A DNA stretch of 64,000 bases from an uncultured Eubacteriales bacterium (GTDB lineage Bacteria > Bacillota > Clostridia > Oscillospirales > Acutalibacteraceae). Below are positions 15,063 through 22,236 of the stretch, piece by piece (positions within the stretch are counted from its first letter, which is position 1; each line of letters begins with the position of its first letter). Where the stretch lies: contig OMYO01000001.1 in NCBI GenBank assembly GCA_900315285.1, forward strand, positions 1 through 64,000. Direction: 5' to 3'. The translations under genes were made by a program, and so were the position numbers. The notes below the pieces were generated by a model. That model was not told the origin of the DNA and searched no databases. It saw nothing but the letters and a program-made list of their open reading frames with translations.

Positions 15063-15566
15063 TCAATCGCCCAAGGCCTCGGTAATGTCCTCTACGGCGC
15101 TCCATATCTCCTTTTTCCCGGCATCCACCGTGATGTCGGCGTAGCGTTCATAGAGCGGTATGCGTTCGTTGTAGAGGTCCTGAAAGGTCATTCCCTCCGG
15201 GATGGAGATTCCCCGGCTCTCAAAGTTCGGAATCCGCTCGAGGAGGTCCTCAAAGGATACCCGCAGATAGACCACCGTGCCGATCTCTTTGAAATGGCGC
15301 ATGGCATTTTCACCGTACACAGCGCTGCCTCCGGTGGCAATGACTGTGTTCTCCACGTCTATTCCGGCGTTGACCTGGTCCTCCATCTCATCGAAAGCTG
15401 CGGAACCATACTTGTCAATATAATCCTGCAGGCGGGAGCCAATTTTCTCCTGAATAACAAGGTCGGAATCCAGGAACTGGCAGGACAGGTTCTTCGCCAG
15501 CAGGACTCCAATCGTACTCTTTCCCGAGCCGGGCATTCCAATAAGTACCACGTTACGATGACTCAT
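15063..15566 (-). CDS. shikimate-kinase-like P-loop kinase
   Basis: A 167-residue P-loop kinase with Walker A GMPGSGKST (residues 9-17), DSD at the substrate-aspartate position, TGG in the middle and a C-terminal 'PLYERYADITVDA' typical of AroK. The arginine after Phe that contacts shikimate in AroK ('FR..E') reads FDEME here, and the lid 'R-x-RPLL' motif is absent. Shikimate as substrate is therefore uncertain; this looks like the clostridial AroK-like branch. ATG 15566 has GAAGGAGAG nine bases upstream and overlaps the preceding phospholipase-like gene by 14 bases. The last codons include a variant of the dispersed word (CAATCGCCC). Confidence 0.75.
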   Translation of the reverse strand: MSHRNVVLIGMPGSGKSTIGVLLAKNLSCQFLDSDLVIQEKIGSRLQDYIDKYGSAAFDEMEDQVNAGIDVENTVIATGGSAVYGENAMRHFKEIGTVVYLRVSFEDLLERIPNFESRGISIPEGMTFQDLYNERIPLYERYADITVDAGKKEIWSAVEDITEALGD

Positions 15567-16401
15567 GTGACACTCTCCTTCCAATACTTTCCCGGTTGCG
15601 GAAGAAGTTTCCGCAGAAGTCGTTGTCGTAGGCATTACTCCAGACACGGCGCCCCTCAGCGCAGTCGATGAACTCCGAGATGAGAGATACGGCGACGGGC
15701 ACCGCCTCCTCCATGCGTTTCATGAGATATTCTGTGGTCTCCCGGCAGGAGTCAGCGGGTTTCAAGTTGAGAATGACCCCGTGCATCCAGTCATAGAGGT
15801 TGAACATTTTCATGAGGCGGAAAAGAATGCGCCGTTTCATGCCCGGGCCCTGGACCGCAAAGCGGCGGTCTCTCCGACAGCTGTGCAGGCAGATATGGGC
15901 CTGGGCGGTGGAGAGCGGAAAATAACGCGAGATAATGTCCGCATTGTGCCAGGTCGTCTCCATGCGGTCTCCCGGATAAAACTTTAGAGGATTTAGACCG
16001 TCCTTTACCATGAGAGCGCGGTCCAGCTCCCCCTCAATTTCGTTGTGAGATGCCACGCCCTCGGCATCTTTCTCGTAGACGTAGCCGTGGCAGTAGGAGT
16101 CGAGGACAAAATGGGTCAGAAAGCCGAAAAGGAACGCAAGTTCCTCGCCACGGAAGCCATTCGTCTTTGCCCTCTCCGCTGCGGAGAGAAAGAATTCTCT
16201 TCCAGGACGGCGATGCATGTCATACCCTATGCGATTCACCCGGTTCTTATAGATGGCGGGAAGGTAGAAAAAGAAGACGTCCGGTCCGTCCGCACCGAGC
16301 TCATAGAGTGGCCGGAAAGAGCGGACGATCCGCTTCTCACGCTCCGGAAGGCGGGCAAGTACCTCCCGGCAGAATTTATTGTGCGCATAGGTGGTCGGCA
16401 T
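15553..16401 (-). CDS. zinc-dependent phospholipase C family protein
   Basis: A 282-residue all-helical protein of the Zn_dep_PLPC family (PF00882). Metal-ligand candidates appear in order: H7 in TYAHNKF, D in GADGPDVFFF (about 38-46), and the FGFLTHFVLDSYCHGY stretch (about 94-109) that carries H-x3-D-x3-H. The N-terminus has no signal peptide, so unlike secreted alpha-toxins it is probably cytosolic or membrane-peripheral. The substrate is unknown; many members of this family in Clostridia are uncharacterised. It lies 50 bases after coaX and overlaps the kinase gene by 14 bases. Confidence 0.8.
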   Translation of the reverse strand: MPTTYAHNKFCREVLARLPEREKRIVRSFRPLYELGADGPDVFFFYLPAIYKNRVNRIGYDMHRRPGREFFLSAAERAKTNGFRGEELAFLFGFLTHFVLDSYCHGYVYEKDAEGVASHNEIEGELDRALMVKDGLNPLKFYPGDRMETTWHNADIISRYFPLSTAQAHICLHSCRRDRRFAVQGPGMKRRILFRLMKMFNLYDWMHGVILNLKPADSCRETTEYLMKRMEEAVPVAVSLISEFIDCAEGRRVWSNAYDNDFCGNFFRNRESIGRRVSHESS

Positions 16402-16452
16402 GATTTCCCAGGCTCCTTTTTCAGAATCAAGGATAATTATAGGAGTAATATG

Positions 16453-17202
16453 TTAGGAATTCCAGTCATACAGACAAAGACTTCCGTAAATAAGAAGTTC
16501 AGGATCTGTAAAATGTGGTGTTTTCAGACTGGGTTCCACAATGGGGGCTCCTCCCCCGGTGACGACGACGGTGGGCGATTCACCCAGTTCCTCCGCAAAG
16601 CGATCCAGCATACCGTCGATCATGGATGCCGTTCCGAGTACAACACCGGACTGAAGGCAGGCAGCGGTGTTTTTTCCAATGGAGCTCTCCGGTGCAGTGA
16701 GCTCCGCCGGAAAGAGCTGCGAGGCCTTGCTCCCAAGGGAGTCCATGGAGGTATGCGGACCGGGCGCAATGGCCCCTCCGAGGAACTGTCGCTCTCTGTT
16801 CAGAACATTAAATGTGACACAAGTTCCCACGTCCACGGACACCAGTGGAAGCGGGTACCTCTTCAGGGCTCCACAGGCGTCCGCAATGCGGTCTGCCCCA
16901 ACCCGGTCTGGTTCCTTCACCTGCCAGGAAAATCCGCTCTCGCAGCGGCTGGAGACCATCACGGGCTGTTTCCCGGTCTGTTCCCGGAGATATTGCTCAA
17001 TAATAGCCTTCTTGTCCGGAACCACACTGCAGATTACGGATCCCTCCAGAGAGTCCGGCCGTACTCCGGTCTCAGAGAAAAAGGGAAAGCTCTGGGACTC
17101 GGTGGGATATTTTCTCGACTGGAGAATTTGGAGGTCTCTCCCCTCCCGCTCCGCAAGACAGAAATGAACGGTAGTATTTCCGACGTCCACTGCAAGAATC
17201 AT
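16453..17202 (-). CDS. coaX: type III pantothenate kinase
   Basis: A 249-residue ASKHA-fold kinase that phosphorylates pantothenate to 4'-phosphopantothenate, the first step of CoA synthesis. DVGNT at residues 6-10 is the phosphate loop, 'EPDRVGADRIAD' carries the pantothenate-site residues, and DVGTCVTF is the second phosphate motif. Type III enzymes need a monovalent cation and are not feedback-inhibited by CoA. ATG 17202 overlaps the coaBC stop by four bases. Last gene of the panBCD-coaBC-coaX operon. Confidence 0.93.
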   Translation of the reverse strand: MILAVDVGNTTVHFCLAEREGRDLQILQSRKYPTESQSFPFFSETGVRPDSLEGSVICSVVPDKKAIIEQYLREQTGKQPVMVSSRCESGFSWQVKEPDRVGADRIADACGALKRYPLPLVSVDVGTCVTFNVLNRERQFLGGAIAPGPHTSMDSLGSKASQLFPAELTAPESSIGKNTAACLQSGVVLGTASMIDGMLDRFAEELGESPTVVVTGGGAPIVEPSLKTPHFTDPELLIYGSLCLYDWNS

Positions 17203-18401
17203 ACTCTGTGCTCCATAATGCTGTCCAGTAATTTTCCGGCCACCTGTAGCTTTGGCATTTTGGGCAAGGGCTCCGTGCCATCCTCTGTAATGATTGTCAC
17301 CACATTGGTGGGGACGCCAAACCCGGCACCGGGTTCCCGGAGGCTATTGGCACAGATCATGTCGAGATGTTTCTTTGAAAGCTTGCCCCTGGAGTTCTCC
17401 AAAAGATTCTCTGTCTCCATGGAAAAACCGCAGACAAAGAGTCCATCATGGCGGTGCTCCGCGACCCAGCCCAGAATGTCGGGGTTGCGAACGAGATTCA
17501 AGGTAAGGTCCGAGTCCGACTTCTTGATTTTGCTGTCCGACTCCTCCTCCGGGCGGTAGTCAGAGACGGCTGCGGCCATAATCAGGATGTCCGTGTCAGG
17601 CAGTGTCTCCTGTACCGCATGTAACATTTCCTCGGCCGTGGTCACAGGAAGTATTTCTGCTCCCGAGACAGGGTCAAGTGCCACAGGCCCGGAAATAAGG
17701 CGCACCTCTGCCCCCCTTGCAACAGCCTCCTGTGCAATGCTGTAGCCCATTCGTCCAGAGCTGTGGTTTGTAAGGAAACGCACCGGGTCAAGGGATTCTT
17801 GCGTCGGGCCCGCTGTCACAGTGACACGAAGACCCTTCATAGAGTCCCTATCTTTTAACAGTTCCCGCTCCACTGCTGCAGCAAGCTCCTCCGGCTCCGG
17901 AAGTTTCCCGGACCCGGTGTCTCCACAGGCCAGATGGCCGGATACCGGTTCTAAGATTCGTACGCCCCGCTCCCGCAGAGTCCGGATATTCTGACGGGTG
18001 GCAGGGTGGTTTAGCATAGCGGTATTCATTGCCGGTGCCACAAGAATAGGGCTGCGGGCAGCCAGCAGGGTCGTAGTCAGCATATCGTCGGCAATGCCGT
18101 TAGCCATTTTCGCAATGACATTGGCAGTGGCGGGGGCAACAAGGATGAGGTCCGCCGCTTTAGCCAGAGACACATGGGTCACCTCGTAGGGGGTGCTCCG
18201 GTCAAAGGTGTCCGTAACACAGGCATTGTGGGTCAGTGTCTCAAAGGTCAGCGGCGTAATAAACTTCACAGCGTTCTCTGTCATGATGACATGGACGTCG
18301 GCACCGGCCTTGGTCAGCGCACTGGCCACGTTAGCCATCTTATATGCGGCAATGCCCCCGGTGACACCGAGGACCACGCATTTTCCCGAAAGATCTCTCA
18401 T
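17199..18401 (-). CDS. coaBC: bifunctional phosphopantothenoylcysteine synthetase/decarboxylase
   Basis: A 400-residue fusion. The N-terminal flavoprotein decarboxylase (CoaC, about 1-190) shows GVTGGIAAYK, the catalytic THVSLAK histidine, PAMNTAM and the Cys in HLACGDTGSGK. The C-terminal synthetase (CoaB, about 190-400) shows TAGPTQESLDPVRF and 'NHSSGRMGYSIA'. It converts 4'-phosphopantothenate plus cysteine to 4'-phosphopantetheine. In many Bacillota coaBC sits between rpoZ and priA; here those two overlap directly and coaBC has moved to the pantothenate operon. Confidence 0.94.
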   Translation of the reverse strand: MRDLSGKCVVLGVTGGIAAYKMANVASALTKAGADVHVIMTENAVKFITPLTFETLTHNACVTDTFDRSTPYEVTHVSLAKAADLILVAPATANVIAKMANGIADDMLTTTLLAARSPILVAPAMNTAMLNHPATRQNIRTLRERGVRILEPVSGHLACGDTGSGKLPEPEELAAAVERELLKDRDSMKGLRVTVTAGPTQESLDPVRFLTNHSSGRMGYSIAQEAVARGAEVRLISGPVALDPVSGAEILPVTTAEEMLHAVQETLPDTDILIMAAAVSDYRPEEESDSKIKKSDSDLTLNLVRNPDILGWVAEHRHDGLFVCGFSMETENLLENSRGKLSKKHLDMICANSLREPGAGFGVPTNVVTIITEDGTEPLPKMPKLQVAGKLLDSIMEHRV

Positions 18402-18413
18402 GGAAACCCTCTC

Positions 18414-18806
18414 TCAGTCCGCCTGAAAAAGCTGACCGTGTTTTTCATACCGCGTGATGCGGGAAATCTGGTTCTTCTCGTCCACGAAGACCACCTTGGG
18501 GGAGAACGTCTTCGCCTCCTCCGGCGTCATCTGAGCGTAGGCCATGATGATGACCTTGTCCCCGCGGGATGCACAGCGTGCAGCCGCACCGTTCAGGCAG
18601 ATCATACCGGAGCCCGGCTCCCCGGCAATGGTATAGGTCTCAAAGCGTGCTCCGCTGTCCACGTCGGCAATCTGGACCTTCTCATACTCCAGGATGCCCG
18701 CCGCCTCCATGAGTTCCGGATCAATGGTAATAGAACCCACATAGTCGAGCTCAGACTGTACCACAGTTGCGCGATGGATTTTTCCCTTCAGCATGGTGAC
18801 GGTCAT
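18414..18806 (-). CDS. panD: aspartate 1-decarboxylase
   Basis: A 130-residue pyruvoyl-dependent enzyme making beta-alanine from aspartate. The proenzyme self-cleaves between G24 and S25 in YVGSITID, S25 becoming the pyruvoyl group. R54 and Y58 equivalents (GARFETYTI) are present, and the [12 protein letters not shown] loop is typical. ATG 18806 overlaps the panC stop by four bases. An alternative ATG four codons later would still leave the cleavage site intact. Confidence 0.95.
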   Translation of the reverse strand: MTVTMLKGKIHRATVVQSELDYVGSITIDPELMEAAGILEYEKVQIADVDSGARFETYTIAGEPGSGMICLNGAAARCASRGDKVIIMAYAQMTPEEAKTFSPKVVFVDEKNQISRITRYEKHGQLFQAD

Positions 18807-19663
18807 TGAACAAGGTCCCCCTCCACAATGAAGTTATCAATAAGACGGGTCTTGCCTATATAGACAGCAATAGCCACCAGGTTGTGTCCGGTGATGGTGT
18901 CCACCGGCATCATGGTGCTGCCGTCCACGCACTCCACATAGTCGATGCGGGCAAGAGGCTCGCTCTCAATTTCCCTGGTCATGGCAGCCTTGATAGCAGC
19001 CGCGTCGGTCTCCCCGTTTTTTACCATGTCTTTCCCGAGGAAGATGGCGCGGGAGAGACAGAGTGCCGCGCTGCGTTCCGCCTCGGAGAGATAGGTATTG
19101 CGGGAGGACTTGGCAAGGCCGTCGTCCTCTCGGATGATGGGACAGCCGACGATCTCAATGTCATAGCACATATCCCGGACCATTTTGCGGATGATGGCCA
19201 GCTGCTGGGCATCCTTCTGTCCAAAGAAGGCCTTGTCCGGATTCACAATGTTAAAAAGCTTGGACACGACAGTACAGACACCGCGGAAATGGATTGGGCG
19301 GGTCTTGCCGCAGAGCTGTTTTGGCATTTCAGAAAGAATTTCCACGAAGGTGGCGGCGTCTGGATCATACATTTCCGCGGGTTCCGGATGGAACACCAGA
19401 GAGGCGCCGTGCTCTTCCAGAAGGGCACAGTCCCGCTCAAAGTCTCTGGGATAGGACTCCAGATCCTCGTTGGGACCAAACTGGGTCGGATTTACGAAAT
19501 CAGACACAACGACGCGGTCACACATGGAGACCGCCTTGTCCACAAGGCTTGCATGTCCCTCATGCAGGTAACCCATGGTGGGAACGAGCCCAACCGTAAG
19601 TCCTTCTTTTTTCCACTGGCGGACGGCCTCCCGGACCTCTGCCTTTGTATATGCACGGATCAT
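18803..19663 (-). CDS. panC: pantothenate synthetase
   Basis: A 286-residue nucleotidyltransferase-fold ligase joining pantoate and beta-alanine with ATP. Visible motifs: [13 protein letters not shown] (HIGH-type site), [23 protein letters not shown], and '[14 protein letters not shown]' (KMSKS-type). Start ATG 19663 overlaps the panB stop by one base, with GGGGAGA upstream. Full length, cytosolic. Confidence 0.96.
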   Translation of the reverse strand: MIRAYTKAEVREAVRQWKKEGLTVGLVPTMGYLHEGHASLVDKAVSMCDRVVVSDFVNPTQFGPNEDLESYPRDFERDCALLEEHGASLVFHPEPAEMYDPDAATFVEILSEMPKQLCGKTRPIHFRGVCTVVSKLFNIVNPDKAFFGQKDAQQLAIIRKMVRDMCYDIEIVGCPIIREDDGLAKSSRNTYLSEAERSAALCLSRAIFLGKDMVKNGETDAAAIKAAMTREIESEPLARIDYVECVDGSTMMPVDTITGHNLVAIAVYIGKTRLIDNFIVEGDLVQ

Positions 19664-20523
19664 TACTGTCTCCCCTCTCCTGTCTCTCGTTCCAGCTTCT
19701 CATAGAATTCCGGCGAGCAGTCACTCTTCACGAAGGCGTGTTCCTCTGTGGGGAATATACCGCCTTTCACGGCCTCATCATATTCAGAAAAAGCCCTCTT
19801 CATCTGCTCACCCACATCTGCAAATTGACGGACAAATTTAGGCGTATGGCCGTCTGTCATGCCGAGCATGTCCTGATAGACCAGCACCTGTCCGTCGCAG
19901 TCCGGGCCGGCGCCGATGCCGATGGTGACAATGTCCAGCTCCTTCGTAATGAGCGCCGCCAGCTTCGGCGGCACGCACTCCAGCACCACGGCAAAGGCGC
20001 CGGCCTCCTGTACGGCGAGGGCGTCCCGCAGCACGCGGCGGGCATTGTCCTCGCCCTTGCCCTGCACCTTGAAGCCGCCCATGGCGTGGACGGACTGGGG
20101 CGTCATGCCGATATGGGCACAGACCGGGATGCCCGCCTGCGTAATGGCGCGGATCTGCGGGCTGACGTTTCGGCCGCCCTCCAGCTTCACGGCATCTGCC
20201 ATAGTCTCCTTCATGAGGCGGCCGGCAGACCGCAGCGCCTGCTCCGGCGACACCTGGTAGCTCATGAACGGCATGTCCATGACCACGAAGGTGTCGCGGC
20301 ACGCCCTCGCCACACTTCTGCCATATACGATCATTTCGTCCAGCGAGACAGGGATTGTGTTCTCATAGCCCTGCATGGTCATGCCAAGGCTGTCCCCGAC
20401 CAGGATCATATCCACACCGGTGCTGTCCACAAGGCGGGCAGTGGTGTAGTCATAGGCGGTCAGCATACTGACTTTCCCGTGGTCCTCTTTGCGCTGAAGC
20501 AGGGTCTTCACCGTACACTTCAT
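19663..20523 (-). CDS. panB: 3-methyl-2-oxobutanoate hydroxymethyltransferase
   Basis: A 286-residue TIM-barrel enzyme that transfers a hydroxymethyl group from 5,10-methylene-THF to 2-ketoisovalerate, giving ketopantoate. Metal and substrate motifs: VGDSLGMTMQGYENT, DMPFMSYQ, KLEGG and the GIGAGPDCDGQVLVYQD loop. ATG 20523 is fixed by AAAGGAGA seven bases upstream; longer in-frame extension lies in the leader. First gene of the CoA operon. No ketopantoate reductase (panE) is seen in the window; IlvC could cover that step. Confidence 0.96.
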   Translation of the reverse strand: MKCTVKTLLQRKEDHGKVSMLTAYDYTTARLVDSTGVDMILVGDSLGMTMQGYENTIPVSLDEMIVYGRSVARACRDTFVVMDMPFMSYQVSPEQALRSAGRLMKETMADAVKLEGGRNVSPQIRAITQAGIPVCAHIGMTPQSVHAMGGFKVQGKGEDNARRVLRDALAVQEAGAFAVVLECVPPKLAALITKELDIVTIGIGAGPDCDGQVLVYQDMLGMTDGHTPKFVRQFADVGEQMKRAFSEYDEAVKGGIFPTEEHAFVKSDCSPEFYEKLERETGEGRQ

Positions 20524-20583
20524 CTGAAAATCTCCTTTCCGATGCGGTCGTTCGGCAGGCCCCGGCATGGGGCCGGAGAGCAG

Positions 20584-20640
20584 AAAAACACCCGCTTCCC
20601 CTGCGTCCGGACAGTCGTCCGGACAGAGTGGGAGCGGGTG
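20584..20640 (-). terminator. internal terminator in the panB leader (attenuator)
   Basis: On the minus strand, CACCCGCTCCC pairs with GGGGAAGCGGGTG, enclosing a second stem GTCCGGAC-GACT-GTCCGGAC, and is followed by TTTTT. It lies between the promoter and panB, so it can only act as a conditional terminator. Confidence 0.75.
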
Positions 20641-20782
20641 GCAATTACGAGTTAAATTGTTGGAGCTTTGCAGTACGGAACTTGATGCCTGTTTTGCAGG
20701 TCACCGGAGCCGCTGCGCGGATCTCCTCTGCTTTTTGTCGTCTGTCGGTACAGTTTCCGTAGAATACCATCCGCATTGAAAC
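20641..20782 (-). promoter_or_regulatory. structured 5' leader of the pan/CoA operon (candidate pan-motif RNA)
   Basis: About 140 nt between the predicted start site and the internal terminator. Minus-strand hairpins: GGAG-AT-CCGC/GCGG-CTCC with a small bulge; GGTG-A-CCTG/CAGG-CATC with a single bulged A; both enclosed by GCAG/CTGC. Bulged-A stem pairs upstream of pan genes describe the known 'pan' RNA motif of Bacillota, but the match is from memory of its general shape. T-box and THF-riboswitch consensus elements are not seen. Riboswitch-type control of pantothenate synthesis is inferred. Confidence 0.55.
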
Positions 20783-20788
20783 GACGAA

Positions 20789-20817
20789 ATTGTAGCAGGA
20801 AAATCCCCTTTCGTCAA
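20789..20817 (-). promoter_or_regulatory. promoter of the panBCD-coaBC-coaX operon
   Basis: On the minus strand, TTGACG (complement of 20812-20817), exactly 17 bp, TACAAT (complement of 20789-20794). It overlaps the last codons of the upstream lipase gene, and predicts a 5' leader of about 260 nt. Confidence 0.75.
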
Positions 20818-22019
20818 CCGTCCGGGAGGAACCGGAACAGGTTCAACATATTCTCATAGTAACGGTAGAGTTCCGTGGTCTTTTCTCCGAAGCCCATCCA
20901 GGACATATGGTCCTTGTCCTCCACCGGCATGTTGTACCAGATACCGGGACGGATCTGTACCGTGGGGTTCCAGTCAATGAACGGCTCATTCAGCGGAGCG
21001 GAGAGTCCAACGGTATTGACAAAGCCGTCGTTGGGCAGCCATTCCTCGCTAAACCCGTATTTTTTCAGGTCGTCATTGCGGTATTTGCCGCTCAGGAATC
21101 CGGCCAGGTCACAGAATGCGGACATGTCGTTGTCCGGAACCTGATTTCCTCTCCGATCCTCATGGGTCCGGCAGGCTCTGCGGGCAAAGTAGTACATATT
21201 TGCGGAGGGCTGGATGTGTTCGTTGATTTCCGCCATACCTTCGAGACTCATCTCATAGCCGATGTTGTCAAACTCGTTGTCAAGGAAATTGTGGACCTGC
21301 TTATAGCTGTCCCGTGAGGAGCGGAGATGGAATTTCTCGTTTTTGTCCGGATCATCCATGAGCTTCCACTGTTCCATGTGGTAGTCCTTGAACTTCATAT
21401 ACTTCGAGTCACCGACACGGACAATATGGTCCAGGAGAATCTTTGTGACCCGTTTCATGCCTTTTTGGCCATGGAGGTCATCATAGGTTGTGCCGTTGTT
21501 GACACCGGAAAGAGTGGTGACAGTGTGGATCATATTAGCATTGCCGCCCTTGAACAGGCCGGAGAGCTCCTCTTCCGGAGTTCCGTTCCTCTCCGCCTCA
21601 CTGCCATTTGCAATGAGCTCTGCAAACATGCGGACCGTCGGACCGCCGAAGGAATGGCCGACAAGATTGATCTTCGCATGGTTTCCTGGAGTGCCCCAAT
21701 CTTTGAGAATGCCAGGATAGGTGCGGCCGTAGCGCTCATGGCCATATTTCTCGCTGTGGACCTTTCCGTAGTCCACGCGGCCGCCCATAAGACGTGCATA
21801 CAGCTCGCAGGCCCGGTCCCAAACGCCGTTGAACGGGCCGACGGACGGGTTGTAGCACTCGAAGCCCTCTTCGCGGAGATGGGCAAGAAGATCACGATTT
21901 CGAGTGGCGCCCCAGTAGTGGATGACCTTGTCGATGTCATCTTCACTGCCCCAGCCAAGGAAACCGTGAACAAAGATGGTCGGATAGTTGTTATACACTT
22001 TGCTCTGCTCTACTTTCAT
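20814..22019 (-). CDS. alpha/beta-hydrolase lipase, family I.5/I.6-like, without signal peptide
   Basis: A 401-residue lipase of the Geobacillus/Staphylococcus type. The nucleophile serine is in GHSFGG (about 122-127), the oxyanion region is IFVHGFLGWG, and the acid and base fit NDGFVNTV and EDKDHMSW. The zinc-site region of this family (Asp, YGKVHSEKYGHERYGRTY) is also present. Family enzymes are secreted triacylglycerol lipases, but this one starts MKVEQSKVYNNY with no signal peptide or propeptide, so it is probably intracellular. AAGGAGG precedes ATG 22019. Monocistronic. Confidence 0.88.
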   Translation of the reverse strand: MKVEQSKVYNNYPTIFVHGFLGWGSEDDIDKVIHYWGATRNRDLLAHLREEGFECYNPSVGPFNGVWDRACELYARLMGGRVDYGKVHSEKYGHERYGRTYPGILKDWGTPGNHAKINLVGHSFGGPTVRMFAELIANGSEAERNGTPEEELSGLFKGGNANMIHTVTTLSGVNNGTTYDDLHGQKGMKRVTKILLDHIVRVGDSKYMKFKDYHMEQWKLMDDPDKNEKFHLRSSRDSYKQVHNFLDNEFDNIGYEMSLEGMAEINEHIQPSANMYYFARRACRTHEDRRGNQVPDNDMSAFCDLAGFLSGKYRNDDLKKYGFSEEWLPNDGFVNTVGLSAPLNEPFIDWNPTVQIRPGIWYNMPVEDKDHMSWMGFGEKTTELYRYYENMLNLFRFLPDG

Positions 22020-22058
22020 ACAGAGACCTCCTTAGACCTGTCATTCTCCTATAGATGT

Positions 22059-22087
22059 AGTATATCTAACATCCATATATTTTTCAA
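22059..22087 (-). promoter_or_regulatory. lipase promoter
   Basis: On the minus strand, TTGAAA (complement of 22082-22087), 17 bp, TATACT (complement of 22059-22064). Confidence 0.6.
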
Positions 22088-22154
22088 ACTTATCTACAAA
22101 AACTATACAAGTCAATATTGGAATTTTGTATAAAGATTTACGTTTGTACCAAGG

Positions 22155-22165
22155 CTGAATCGCCC
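22155..22165 (-). repeat. dispersed 11-mer GGGCGATTCAG, copy 6
   Basis: Exact reverse-orientation copy just past the oppA terminator, upstream of the lipase promoter. Confidence 0.6.
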
Positions 22166-22174
22166 CATTTCCCC

Positions 22175-22222
22175 AAAAGAAAAAGAACTGCACCGCTGCA
22201 GCAAACCGCTGCATTGGTACAG
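22175..22222 (-). terminator. terminator of the opp operon
   Basis: Minus strand CTGTACCAATGCA pairs with TGCAGCGGTGCAG with one wobble and one mismatch, followed by TTCTTTTTCTTTT. It is the fourth member of the shared GGTACAG stem family. Confidence 0.75.
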
Positions 22223-22236
22223 CCCTTAAGAAGTTC

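Noticed and set aside
20641..20782. T-box or tetrahydrofolate riboswitch in the panB leader
   Set aside because: No T-box GGTGGNACCGCG-like element and no THF-aptamer signature was found; the layout fits a pan-type leader better.
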